DNA of 64,000 nt from Bdellovibrio sp. ZAP7 (GTDB taxonomy: Bacteria > Bdellovibrionota_B > Oligoflexia > Oligoflexales > RGVZ01): assembly GCA_945900755.1 (NCBI GenBank), contig CAMDKS010000005.1:1-64000 (forward strand). The letters run 5' to 3'. Positions 54,965 to 63,755 of this stretch are shown in pieces. A program made the translations under genes and the position numbers. Positions within the stretch are counted from its first letter, which is position 1. Each line of letters opens with the position of its first letter. The notes under the pieces are model-generated. The model saw nothing but the letters and a program-made list of their open reading frames with translations, had not been told where the DNA came from and searched no databases.

Positions 54965-54999
54965 AGCCAAAGGGGCAACCCTTTGGCTTTTTTGTTTTT
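54965..54999 (+). terminator. Rho-independent terminator of the ImmA-like gene
   Basis: Stem agccaaaggg/ccctttggct (54965-54974 with 54979-54988), loop gcaa, then ttttttgttttt. It separates the ImmA-like gene and repeat C from the next gene. Confidence 0.85.
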
Positions 55000-55035
55000 A
55001 CCAACCCAATTTACATCCAATCGTCGCCTCAGAAC

Positions 55036-55062
55036 TAAAGTTTTTAGCCCGTCAACCGATAC
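55036..55062 (+). promoter_or_regulatory. FliA (sigma-28)-type promoter before the siroheme-acidic gene
   Basis: TAAAGTTT (55036-55043) exact, 11 nt, ACCGATAC (55055-55062) with six of eight to GCCGATAA. Start about 40 bp before ATG 55109. Confidence 0.6.
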
Positions 55063-55108
55063 ACTCACCATGATGACGATATTAGTTTCATTGCAATAGG
55101 AATTCCTC

Positions 55109-57097
55109 ATGAGCAGTGCATTCAAACTTAAAAATGGAAACATCCTTCTTTCCACGGAAGCACCCGGTGGAATATATAACGCATCCCAGTTGAAGAAAAT
55201 TGCTTCCCTCTGCGACAGAGAATCTATAATAGTCAAAGCGACGGAAGATCATCGCCTCGCACTTTTTGTTGACCCAGAAAAAGCCACGCAAATCGCAGAC
55301 GAACTAAAATCCATCGGACTCGGCATTCGCTTATATCAAGACGGGCTACACCAGCCAGTTAGCTGCATCGGAGAATTGTGTGAGGACCATGAGCAAGATG
55401 CCCTTGGCACGGCATTAGACGTCACTACGGAGCTTTCGGCTCTGACCCTAGATAGTCCACTGAAGATCGGGATTAACGGCTGTGCAAAATGCTGCACTCC
55501 ATGCCATACCCTTGATATAAGCGTCGTTGGAGACACAAACGGCTACCGAATTTCATTGGGTGGAAAGAACTCTCAGCTGCCAGAGATGGCGAGCTTCATG
55601 GCTGATGGAGTTCCCGCATCCGAAACCCCACGGGTCATCAAATCAATAGTAGAACTCTTCAAGCAAAAGGCTCAAGACGGTGAAACCCTCCAAGAATTAA
55701 TTGAGCGAGAAGGGGCAGGAGCATTCATAACGGCACTAGCTCCCTGGAGCCAAGATGCCGCCGACACCTCGGATCGCTTCACGACTGAAGCCGCTGCTAC
55801 GGACACCCCAGACCCAGATATGGCACTTGAGCCATTAGAAGACGATATCCCAGCTGAACTCCCTCTTGATTTAGACCTAGATCTACCAGCCTCTGATGAT
55901 TTATCAGAAGCATCAGAATTGCCTTCTATCGATGAACAAGACACCATTAGCCATGCTAATTTATCAGGGGTAGAGGTGTCGGACGACGAGCTTTGTCTAG
56001 ATGATACACCCCTTGATCCCGATGCGTTAACGAACGATCTTGCGTTCAATATTGTGGCCAAGTCTCCAGATGTAACAGCAGACAACCTTGAGGATATTGC
56101 CGTAGACGTGCCAATGGACGACCTTGATTTGTCAATGGACCAAGATATTTCAGTTGCTGATGACCCACATATTTCCCTACAGGAAATAGAATTAGCAGAC
56201 GAAGTCGTTGACACTCTTGAGGAGTCTTTCGTTGACGATTCCCTTGACGGCATGGATAGCCTAGAAGAAGAAACGGCAGCTTCCGGCCAGGATTCTCTTG
56301 ATGCGGCAAGTACAGATGAATTATCAGAGGAGGACTTTTCCGACGTAGAAATCGAGATCTCGGACACTGACCTAGCAGATGACGTCTCGACACTCGTTTC
56401 AATGCCTGACAGCGCTCCGAAAAACATTGCCAGCTATGATAGCCGAAAAAATCAGGACTTGAGTGAGTCGATCATAGATGCTGGTGATGTTTTGAATGCC
56501 CCTCGCATCACCGTTGCAGAGACAAAGGACAAGGCCAATGTTGTGGCCCAGGAATTAGAACAGGACACTGAAGATGCCGATTTCGCAATGCTTAGTAATA
56601 GTATTGACACAATTGAGAAGGAATCAGAAGAGTCCATTACCTCGCAAAATAATCTCAATGAAGGCGCAAAGTATTTGGACTCGGACGAATCATCAACCGA
56701 AGGCAGCGAAGACGATTCAAGTTACGAATTGATCGACCATGAAAATTTGGAAGATTTGGAAGCCATTGAAGACGACGCACATTCCGACGAGCACGATGAC
56801 GAACACTTCGACGTTACCGAACATTTGCCACTTTCAGAAATAGTCACGGCAAAACAGTTCTCCAAAAAATCTAAAAAGCCTTCAAAAGCGGCCTGGACCA
56901 TCGCTTCATTCGACGTTGACGACCTGGGCTGTCCGATGATTACTTGGACGAATGGCATCTCAGTCACGGTAACTCAGGAAGCCATTGCCATGGGTAAGAT
57001 TCGCATCGGAGGCAATGAATTGCGGATCTCAAATACCGGCTCTGGTGTCCTCGTTGAAATTGACGGTGTTCGCATGCTCTTGCCGCTTGCCGCATAA
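55109..57097 (+). CDS. Nitrite/sulfite-reductase-like domain fused to long acidic tail
   Basis: 662 residues in three parts. Residues 1-220: a half-module of nitrite/sulfite reductase (PGGIYNASQLKKIASLCDRE ferredoxin-like start, then C86-x4-C91 and KIGINGCAKCCTPCHTLDISVVGD with C125-x3-C129), suggesting a [4Fe-4S]/siroheme site. Residues about 225-590: very acidic Asp/Glu/Ser-rich with repeats such as DDLDLS and ELPLDLDLDLP, probably unfolded. Residues 595-662: a small compact domain (FDVDDLGCPMITWTNGISVTV, IRIGGNELRISNTGSGVLVEIDG). The C-terminal domain is unknown. It has a FliA-type promoter and AGGA before ATG. No siroheme or sulfur genes adjoin it. Confidence 0.7.
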   Translation: MSSAFKLKNGNILLSTEAPGGIYNASQLKKIASLCDRESIIVKATEDHRLALFVDPEKATQIADELKSIGLGIRLYQDGLHQPVSCIGELCEDHEQDALGTALDVTTELSALTLDSPLKIGINGCAKCCTPCHTLDISVVGDTNGYRISLGGKNSQLPEMASFMADGVPASETPRVIKSIVELFKQKAQDGETLQELIEREGAGAFITALAPWSQDAADTSDRFTTEAAATDTPDPDMALEPLEDDIPAELPLDLDLDLPASDDLSEASELPSIDEQDTISHANLSGVEVSDDELCLDDTPLDPDALTNDLAFNIVAKSPDVTADNLEDIAVDVPMDDLDLSMDQDISVADDPHISLQEIELADEVVDTLEESFVDDSLDGMDSLEEETAASGQDSLDAASTDELSEEDFSDVEIEISDTDLADDVSTLVSMPDSAPKNIASYDSRKNQDLSESIIDAGDVLNAPRITVAETKDKANVVAQELEQDTEDADFAMLSNSIDTIEKESEESITSQNNLNEGAKYLDSDESSTEGSEDDSSYELIDHENLEDLEAIEDDAHSDEHDDEHFDVTEHLPLSEIVTAKQFSKKSKKPSKAAWTIASFDVDDLGCPMITWTNGISVTVTQEAIAMGKIRIGGNELRISNTGSGVLVEIDGVRMLLPLAA

Positions 57098-57184
57098 ATT
57101 GATGCCAATTACTCCTTGAGAATTGTTGCTAGCCGATATAAATTATTGGCCTGTACAACGCCATAATTTGCAGGGGTAACATTT

Positions 57185-58228
57185 ATGAGACTCATTCACT
57201 TTGCAGTCACGGCCATTTTTTCCACAGTGCTTATTTTTTCTGTTACAGGGATGGCCGCAGTCGCGACAAAGCCGGTACTAAATGTCTATACTTACGACTC
57301 ATTTGTTGCTGCGTGGGGACCGGGCCCGTCACTTAAAAAATCCTTTGAATCAGAGTGCGCTTGTGAAATTCAATGGGTTCCAGTTGCTGATGGTGCGGCT
57401 ATGTTAGCTAGACTTCAACTTGAGGGAGCTTCGACTAAAGCAGACATTTTGGTTGGAATCGACGACACCTTATTGGCCAATGCAGACAAATCTGGATTAT
57501 TTGCCGACAGTGGCATTAAGCTCTCAAAATCAACCATTCCTGGCGGGTATGTGGCCTCCTCAAAATTTGTACCTTATGATTTTGGTTATTATTCGTTTAT
57601 GTTCGATACTAAAGCTAAGCAAAAATCTGGAAAACCTTACACAAGACCAAAATCAATGGATGAACTGCTTTCCGCAAAAGATCTCGACAAATCAGTTATT
57701 ATTCAGGATCCAAGAACTTCGGCTCCCGGCCTTGGTTTGCTCCTATGGTTTCAGGCGATGTATGGCACTGATGCCAGCAAAAAACTCAATGAATTGAAGG
57801 GAAAAGTCCTAACCGTCGGAGGTGGATGGTCTGAAGCCTACGGCCTCTTTACGAAAGGCGAAGCACCTATAGTTTTTTCCTATACAACTAGTGAAGCCTA
57901 TCACCGGGACTCCGAGAAGACCGACCGCTATCAGGCCTTAGAGTTCAACGCAGGGCACTACCTTGCAATCGAAACAGCAGCCATCGTAGCATCGTCAACC
58001 AAAAAGGAGCTCGCAACAAAGTTTTTAAATTTTTTGATTCGTAACCCAGCCCAAACAACGATCGCTTCGATGAACTGGATGTATCCTGTTATCTCGGTCG
58101 CCAAGGGCCTTCCTGCGTCTTATAGCTCACTCAAAATACCTGCAAAGGCCCTGCGGCTGTCGTCCGAAGATGTTGAAAAAAATCGCCGGCAATGGACTCT
58201 CGAATGGATGGAAATATTCCGGAAATGA
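57185..58228 (+). CDS. thiB: Thiamine ABC transporter substrate-binding protein
   Basis: 347 residues with signal peptide (LIHFAVTAIFSTVLIFSVTGMA). The start of the mature protein VLNVYTYDSFVAAWGPGPSLKKSFESECACEI matches ThiB; so do the FVPYDFGYYSFMFDT, QDPRTSAPGLGLLLWF, and GAPIVFSYTTSEAYH segments. It binds thiamine or its phosphates in the periplasm. The stop overlaps the thiP start by 4 bp (ATGA). No TPP riboswitch motif is seen in the 87 bp upstream. The signal and gene order match the ThiBPQ layout. Confidence 0.88.
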   Translation: MRLIHFAVTAIFSTVLIFSVTGMAAVATKPVLNVYTYDSFVAAWGPGPSLKKSFESECACEIQWVPVADGAAMLARLQLEGASTKADILVGIDDTLLANADKSGLFADSGIKLSKSTIPGGYVASSKFVPYDFGYYSFMFDTKAKQKSGKPYTRPKSMDELLSAKDLDKSVIIQDPRTSAPGLGLLLWFQAMYGTDASKKLNELKGKVLTVGGGWSEAYGLFTKGEAPIVFSYTTSEAYHRDSEKTDRYQALEFNAGHYLAIETAAIVASSTKKELATKFLNFLIRNPAQTTIASMNWMYPVISVAKGLPASYSSLKIPAKALRLSSEDVEKNRRQWTLEWMEIFRK

Positions 58229-59877
58229 AATCTTGGAGTCCACCACACCCAAAATTTTCTTGGTTTTTCGTTGCCCTAGTCGCACTGACGGGGCTATTGC
58301 CGTTCTTGACTGGCATGTTAGCCATCGTGATAAAAACCCCATTCCCGAGCTTTTTTGATTCTGGACGCAGTACTGCTATTTTATCGTCCGCTTTTTTCAC
58401 AATGAAGCAGGCGACCATCTCAAGTCTGGTCGTGGGATTACTCGCTCCTGTGTTTGGGGTGAGCCTCGTGTTTGCAACACCGAGGGGGCTCCGAACTTCT
58501 TACCTGTTACGCACACTAGTTTTTTGTTTACCATCCCTCGTTGTCGCCTCTGGCATTATTGTGGCGTGGGGAAAAAATGGATTGGCGACCAGACTTCTGG
58601 AGTCTCTGGGCATTGATTTGCCGATTGCTGAGATTATTTATTCTCCTTATGCGGTTGTCCTAGCGAATACGTTAATGAACCTGCCGTTTGCATCCCTGAT
58701 GATTTTTCGCTGCCTAATGGAGCTTCCTGGAGAACAGGTTGACAGTGCAACCCTTCTAGGACTCCGCCCCTTCACTGCCCTTAAATGTGTTATTTGGCCA
58801 GCGATTAAGCCAGTCTTATTTTATTTTAGCGGCATGACGTTTCTTCTGAGTCTCGGATCATTCGGGGCCCTTAGCATTCTTGGCGGAGGACCTGCAAGTC
58901 AGACCCTTGAACTTGGAATCTATCAGTCCATTTACTTTGATGGTGATTGGCCTGCGGCAGCGTTGTTCGCCTTTACCCACGCAAGCCTAGCGGGCTTTGT
59001 AGCCCTCCTTTTTATCGGACCTCAGTACCGATGGTTAGATGCCTATCTTTCACAACAAATCCCAGCGAACCTCAGCGTTAGTAAATTGAGACCTTTATTC
59101 TATCGCAGCAAGTCCATTCACTGGATGCTTGTCATGACCAACTACGCCTTAGATCTTTGCATTTTGGCCCCCATTACTGCACTGCTAGTCAACTCGTTTC
59201 AATTTTTAATCCTTGGTAACAGCTCGACCTTGCAGCTACTCGCCCCGTTATTGGAGAGCCTAAAGGTATCGCTAGGCTTTGCGATACCGGCCGCGATGAT
59301 CGCTACGTTCATCGCGTGGCTCGTCACCCGCGCATTTTGTAGGTACAAGTTATACCAGAGGCCGAAATTTGGCGTGGCCATGCTCCTTGGAGTTTTTGGA
59401 GCCGGAATAATCCCAGGGATGGCCGCAGCCTTTGGGCTTTTGGTTTTGCGCTCCATGTTACCGGCTCAATTCTTTGGATCACCAGCGATTATTGCCATTC
59501 ATACCACTCTCATTCTTCCCTTTTTAATCAATATTTTGTTGCCTCTTTATAGCCAAAAGCTAATGCCCTTTGAAAATTCTAGGATGCTTTTGGGCCTAAG
59601 TGAATTTCGGTGGCTAAGGATAGTTGAATGGCGTGCTATGGGTCAAGGACTTGCCTCTGCGCTTGCCGTAGGCCTGGCCCTAAGTTTAAATGAGACGGCC
59701 ATTGTTAGTATGCTTGGAGATCCTTTGCGACCAGTCCTGACGACCACGATGATACGGCTAATGGGCCATTATCGCTTTGGCGAATCCGCCATCGGTTCAT
59801 GCCTGCTAATTCTAACTACGTTTACGGCGATACTATTTCTGTCGCCGCGCGGGAGACTATTAAATGATGCTGCTTGA
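58225..59877 (+). CDS. thiP: Thiamine ABC transporter permease
   Basis: 550 residues, about twelve helices in two similar halves, each with an EAA-like loop (VDSATLLGLRPFTALKCVIWPAIKP near residue 180, MLLGLSEFRWLRIVEWRAMGQG near residue 465). It matches the fused-permease type of the ThiP/FbpB group. It forms the membrane channel for ThiB and ThiQ. The start is ATG 58225, overlapping thiB's stop. The frame is open from 58192. Confidence 0.88.
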   Translation: MKSWSPPHPKFSWFFVALVALTGLLPFLTGMLAIVIKTPFPSFFDSGRSTAILSSAFFTMKQATISSLVVGLLAPVFGVSLVFATPRGLRTSYLLRTLVFCLPSLVVASGIIVAWGKNGLATRLLESLGIDLPIAEIIYSPYAVVLANTLMNLPFASLMIFRCLMELPGEQVDSATLLGLRPFTALKCVIWPAIKPVLFYFSGMTFLLSLGSFGALSILGGGPASQTLELGIYQSIYFDGDWPAAALFAFTHASLAGFVALLFIGPQYRWLDAYLSQQIPANLSVSKLRPLFYRSKSIHWMLVMTNYALDLCILAPITALLVNSFQFLILGNSSTLQLLAPLLESLKVSLGFAIPAAMIATFIAWLVTRAFCRYKLYQRPKFGVAMLLGVFGAGIIPGMAAAFGLLVLRSMLPAQFFGSPAIIAIHTTLILPFLINILLPLYSQKLMPFENSRMLLGLSEFRWLRIVEWRAMGQGLASALAVGLALSLNETAIVSMLGDPLRPVLTTTMIRLMGHYRFGESAIGSCLLILTTFTAILFLSPRGRLLNDAA

Positions 59878-60856
59878 ATGTGACAAACTAAAAATGACCA
59901 CCAACAAATGGTCATGCGATTATACAGCCTCCTTTCGCCCTAGCGGTTGGCATGTACTTTGTGGATCTAGTGGAGCGGGGAAATCGACCTTATTGCACCT
60001 GCTCACCGGGGTAGTGACTCCCCAATCTGGTGACATTAAAATGGGTGGGAAAAACGTGTCTCATTTGCCACCTCATCAGCGGCAACTTAGTTTTATGAGC
60101 CAATCAAATTTTTTATTTCCCGGCATCTCGATCTTAGAAAACTTGTTACTAGCCCTACACGATAGCCCGGCATCGCCAATTGAAAAGGTGCGGCAGGCCA
60201 GGGAAATGGCTGATCGCCTTAGCCTCAAACAAGAAATTCTCGATCGACCAGCATCGAAATTATCGGGCGGCCAATTATCACGATGTAACCTTGCACGCAC
60301 ATTACTGCGGCCGTGTTCTTGGTTACTATTGGACGAGCCATTTTCAGCAGTGGATCGACCGACCAGACTATCCATTCTCAAATGGCTTCAGGATTGGCAA
60401 AAATCGACCGGTGCCGGCATCATTTTGGTGTCCCACGACTTGGATGATATTTTTACGGTAGCGACTGATGTGCATATAGTGGAAAACGGAAGCGTCCTAG
60501 AAAGTGGGACCCTGAGCGACTCCCTAGCTCACCCTCGTTCTATCGCAATGGCTCGTACCCTTCGGGCAGGCATCGTTGTCACCACCCCCTCTGGGCCAGC
60601 CTTTATAGGCTCCCAGAACCTCTACACGTCTTTATCTTTAGCCCCCGTCAATCGGGCAAACCTTCAATCCATTGCGCTACGCGACGCACAAATCACAAGG
60701 CTCGGTTCAACGATGCGCATTATTGATTTACATCATGGTTACGATGTGGTGATGCCCTGGGACGAGCACTTTGAGGGCACACTGTGGTACGCACCGATCA
60801 CGGCAACAGGCCTATTGCGGTCCAACGGGGAAACGATTGTGGAGTATGCAAAATGA
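59864..60856 (+). CDS. thiQ: Thiamine ABC transporter ATPase, long form
   Basis: 330 residues. ABC ATPase (1-220): P loop CGSSGAGKSTLLHLL, Q loop SFMSQSN, signature LSGGQLSRCNLARTLLRP, Walker B LLLDEPFSA, and switch His VSHDLDD. About 100 extra residues follow the core, with beta-strand patterns (RLGSTMRIIDLHHGYDVVMPW), resembling a TOBE-like regulatory part; E. coli ThiQ is about 230 residues. It powers thiBP. ATG 59864 overlaps thiP by 14 bp; it overlaps the next gene's ATG by 4 bp. Confidence 0.88.
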   Translation: MMLLECDKLKMTTNKWSCDYTASFRPSGWHVLCGSSGAGKSTLLHLLTGVVTPQSGDIKMGGKNVSHLPPHQRQLSFMSQSNFLFPGISILENLLLALHDSPASPIEKVRQAREMADRLSLKQEILDRPASKLSGGQLSRCNLARTLLRPCSWLLLDEPFSAVDRPTRLSILKWLQDWQKSTGAGIILVSHDLDDIFTVATDVHIVENGSVLESGTLSDSLAHPRSIAMARTLRAGIVVTTPSGPAFIGSQNLYTSLSLAPVNRANLQSIALRDAQITRLGSTMRIIDLHHGYDVVMPWDEHFEGTLWYAPITATGLLRSNGETIVEYAK

Positions 60857-62130
60857 GCGCTCCAGTTCTTGCCATTGATTACGGGACGTCTAACTCTCTA
60901 GTAGCGGGAGCCTTGGCTGGGAAGGTTATTCAGCCCCTTGTGCTGGATGCGACGGCCGATGATCCAACCGTCATTAGGAGCATCATGTTCACGCCCGATC
61001 GGGGTGTTTGGTATTATGGAGACAGTGCGATTCAGCAGTATCAGGATTATGCGGCGGGTGGTCGACTGTTGCGTTCGGTAAAGAAGTATCTCCCTGAGCC
61101 TTCGTTTAAGGGCACACAACTTCACGGTGAGTTTCGCAGTATTGTCGAACTCATTGCTATTTTTTTACGAGAGTTGAGGTCGCGGGCCGCCGTCATTTTT
61201 GGCGAAGAGAGCTCCTCGGTCGTCCTTGGGCGCCCTGCTCTTTTTTCCTTGAATAAGGACGACGACGTCCTCGCTGAGAAGCGTTTACGCGACGCAGCTA
61301 ATTTGGCGGGATTCAAACATGTTTATTTTTTAGCGGAGCCACTGGCTGCGGCCTACGAATTCCGGCATCAATTGACCGAAGAGAAAATAGTCCTTGTAGC
61401 AGACTTTGGCGGTGGCACGTCTGACTTTACTTGTTTAAAAATGGGCCCTAGGGATCTAGTGGATCAGGATGTATTGTCCATTGGCGGCATCCCGATTGCG
61501 GGAGACATGTTTGACGGCGGCATCATGAGACATCAAATCGCTCGTCATTTTGGCTCTGAGGTTCGCTACCGGATGCCAATGAGCTCTACGGATTTGGAGC
61601 TTCCAAAAAGCTTAATTTCAAAAATGTGCTCCCCTGCTGACATGTCACTTCTTGCACGAAACGACTTACTTGGAATTTTAAAGGACGCCCAAAGGTGGTC
61701 TTTGAGTGAAGAGGACGGCAAGAAAATGAATCGTCTATTTCTTGTTGTCGAAGAGCATCTTGGTTACTCGTTATTTAGGTCTATTGAGCGAGCTAAAATA
61801 AGTCTCTCGAGTGCCGCCGAGACCATATTTGAATTTGCTTTCGATGACTTGAAACTCAGTGAAAAAATTAGTGCTATAGAATTTGAAAAACACTCAAGCC
61901 ACGACGTAGACTTGATCGTAGGCGCCATGGACAGCACCATCAAAGATGCCGGCCTCAAGTATTCACAAATAGACGTCGTTTGTGCGACAGGCGGAACAGC
62001 CAAATTACCTGCCTTGCGACGCGCACTAGACACGCGCTTAGGCCGCGAGAAGGTGCGCGAGCATCGCCACTTTCACTCCGTGGTGGGTGGGCTGGCTGAG
62101 AAGGCTAAGAGTTTTAGCTCAGATTCGTAA
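60853..62130 (+). CDS. Hsp70-like ATPase (YegD-type)
   Basis: 425 residues, Hsp70/actin ATPase fold: phosphate-1 LAIDYGTSNSLVAGAL, connect ADFGGGTSDFTCLKM, and phosphate-2/adenosine CATGGTAKLPALRRAL. No peptide-binding domain follows, so it is a short YegD-like relative rather than DnaK. Its protein partner is unknown. ATG 60853 overlaps the thiQ stop (ATGA), so it is the fourth gene of the thi operon; nothing in thiamine uptake is known to need an Hsp70. Confidence 0.88.
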   Translation: MSAPVLAIDYGTSNSLVAGALAGKVIQPLVLDATADDPTVIRSIMFTPDRGVWYYGDSAIQQYQDYAAGGRLLRSVKKYLPEPSFKGTQLHGEFRSIVELIAIFLRELRSRAAVIFGEESSSVVLGRPALFSLNKDDDVLAEKRLRDAANLAGFKHVYFLAEPLAAAYEFRHQLTEEKIVLVADFGGGTSDFTCLKMGPRDLVDQDVLSIGGIPIAGDMFDGGIMRHQIARHFGSEVRYRMPMSSTDLELPKSLISKMCSPADMSLLARNDLLGILKDAQRWSLSEEDGKKMNRLFLVVEEHLGYSLFRSIERAKISLSSAAETIFEFAFDDLKLSEKISAIEFEKHSSHDVDLIVGAMDSTIKDAGLKYSQIDVVCATGGTAKLPALRRALDTRLGREKVREHRHFHSVVGGLAEKAKSFSSDS

Positions 62131-62248
62131 CAAGACATTCGGGAAATTGGTGTACACGGTGGCGAGGCAGACAAATCCCAATATCAGCCGTGAGTTTCGT
62201 CACTTACTCACGATTCTTAGGTATAATGTGTGTTGCTACTACAATCTC

Positions 62249-63232
62249 TCAGCCTTGCAGCTTTATTTTGATTTCAGCGAGTGTCATGCGTTTTTTCTTG
62301 AGGGCCTGTATCTGGCGGCAGCGATCAATCGTTGCGGGATCATACAATTGATATCCAGATTCCGAGACGTCCACTACATGGAGTAGTCCCTCCTTCGTCC
62401 AAAAACGAATGGTAGGAACTGTTTCGCCAGCAGCTTTTGCTATTTGTCCGATTTTTAATTTCAAATTATCTTCTTCTAACTGTGAATCGTCGTCCTCGCC
62501 TTTAACCGCCTTTAAATATATGTCGAGAGATCTGCCAATAGCCTTCAAAATCAGGCGCTCATATTGGATTTTTGGGCCACCAAGCTGACCGCTCTCTAGT
62601 CCGCTGATATAGGCTAATCGGTCACGCGGTCGAATGATAGCTGGTGGATAGCCATGCATCATCAAAATCAAATTCATAAGAAGGCGGGCTGTCCGGCCAT
62701 TTCCATCCACAAATGGATGAATCGTTACCAGCCGGTAGTGTGCTTCACTTGCGAGTGCGGCTGGGTGGAGGTTCTTTTGGCCTTTGAGCCAAGCAGCGAA
62801 CTCTTCCATTAGGACTGGGACCTTGCGGAAGTTGGGAAGTACCACTGATGACCCAGAAATTCTCACGGCCACATCTCGGTAGCGTCCCGCATTGGAATCG
62901 TCGATTCCTGAGAGTACCATTTCGTGAATTCGGAGAATATCCGCCTCACTCAAATTCCGATTTTTTTTGGAAACGAGTTCTCGAACGATGTCCAGTGCTT
63001 TGGCGTGATTGATGGCTTCAAGATGCTCCTTTAGGCTTTTACCGCCAACGGTTAGTCCCTTTTCAATGACGATCGCTGTTTCACGCCTGGTAAGCGTATT
63101 GCCTTCGATCGCATTGCTTGTATAGGTCAACTCAACTCTGAACCATTCTTCGAGGTTTCTCACCAATGCGGGTGGAAGCGGTCGAATGGAGTCGAGCTCG
63201 TGTTTTTTGGAATTGAGTACTGTCCAGTCCAT
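62249..63232 (-). CDS. Fic protein fused to a MerR-type DNA-binding domain
   Basis: 327 residues. Inhibitory helix motif TSNAIEGN (S39, E43, G44) near the N-terminus, then Fic core LASEAHYRLVTIHPFVDGNGRTARLLMNLIL with H172-P-F-V-D-G-N-G-R180. Fic enzymes AMPylate targets. The last 70 residues (258-325) are a MerR-like winged HTH: KIGQIAKAAGETVPTIRFWTKEGLLHVVDV, GYQLYDPATIDRCRQIQALKKKRMTLAEI. No typical ribosome binding site; the ATG lies 6 nt past the -10 of a TATAAT promoter, so the mRNA is probably leaderless. The promoter spacer holds heptad repeats. Confidence 0.9.
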   Translation of the reverse strand: MDWTVLNSKKHELDSIRPLPPALVRNLEEWFRVELTYTSNAIEGNTLTRRETAIVIEKGLTVGGKSLKEHLEAINHAKALDIVRELVSKKNRNLSEADILRIHEMVLSGIDDSNAGRYRDVAVRISGSSVVLPNFRKVPVLMEEFAAWLKGQKNLHPAALASEAHYRLVTIHPFVDGNGRTARLLMNLILMMHGYPPAIIRPRDRLAYISGLESGQLGGPKIQYERLILKAIGRSLDIYLKAVKGEDDDSQLEEDNLKLKIGQIAKAAGETVPTIRFWTKEGLLHVVDVSESGYQLYDPATIDRCRQIQALKKKRMTLAEIKIKLQG

Positions 63233-63238
63233 TGCTCG

Positions 63239-63267
63239 ATTATAAAGTATAAAGTGTAAAGTGTCAC
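63239..63267 (-). promoter_or_regulatory. Promoter of the Fic-MerR gene with heptad repeats
   Basis: Minus strand GTGACA (63262-63267), 17 nt spacer, TATAAT (63239-63244) exact. The spacer plus -10 reads as heptads c-t-t-t-a-c-a, c-t-t-t-a-t-a, c-t-t-t-a-t-a. Start would be at or near the A of ATG 63230-63232. Confidence 0.75.
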
Positions 63268-63316
63268 TTAATGTTTTAACTTAACAAAATTCCGGTTATG
63301 TTGCTGATTTTATAGC

Positions 63317-63538
63317 TGTAGTGCCGCAATAATCAATGTTTATGATTTCATTGACGCTTTTATTTCTCTCTGGTACGAGTCGCTTTTTGGATGATCCTGT
63401 CAAAAAACTTCGTTTGTTGCTGAAATTCGCTATGCGCGTTCTAAGTCAACTTTATAAAGCGGTAGTACAGGCCAATGATGGCCGACCAATTTCCCGAATG
63501 TCTTGGTTCGCATCTGGGATCCGGAACATGTTCTAACC
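63317..63538 (+). mobile_element. 5' fragment of the IS integrase, opposite orientation to the left end
   Basis: 63317-63455 is the inverse of 764-903. In this copy the integrase N-terminal frame is open: ATG 63336 gives ISLTLLFLSGTSRFLDDPVKKLRLL to QLYKAVVQA, then stops at 63536. A joining point with the 20 bp found at 1779-1798 is at 63454-63473, so most of the gene is deleted. No active transposase is encoded. The surrounding 63233-63755 contains nothing else clear. Confidence 0.7.
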
Positions 63539-63755
63539 TCCTAACCTCGCCTGTAAAGGGACAGCAAACAAGGGTATGTGAAAAAGTCTTACAAAACAAG
63601 AGAACTAGGACAAACAGCCGCTGCGACACGTAGTATAAGCATTGACGCCTAATAATTAATCAGGCATACTGCGGCCGGCGACGATGAAATCGCCGGAATT
63701 CATTGTATATTTTTGAATTATTTCTAAACGACGACCTACTACTCGGAGAATCAGA

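Noticed and set aside
55672..56427. 251-residue Ser-rich open frame on the minus strand
   Set aside because: It is antisense to the acidic Asp/Glu/Ser region of the siroheme-domain protein; repetitive codons keep the opposite strand open.
57113..57139. FliA promoter before thiB (GCCGATAT at 57132)
   Set aside because: The -10 is 7/8 but no -35-like sequence occurs at the required spacing.
57098..57184. TPP riboswitch before thiB
   Set aside because: The conserved CUGAGA and ACCUGAUCUGG-type elements are absent in the 87 bp gap.
62087..62386. 99-residue plus-strand open frame after the Hsp70 gene
   Set aside because: It overlaps the end of the Hsp70 gene and then runs antisense to the MerR part of the Fic gene, with no ribosome binding site.
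63240..63268. Heptad repeats as a CRISPR or short array
   Set aside because: Units are 7 bp and without spacers; they form the promoter spacer of the Fic-MerR gene.
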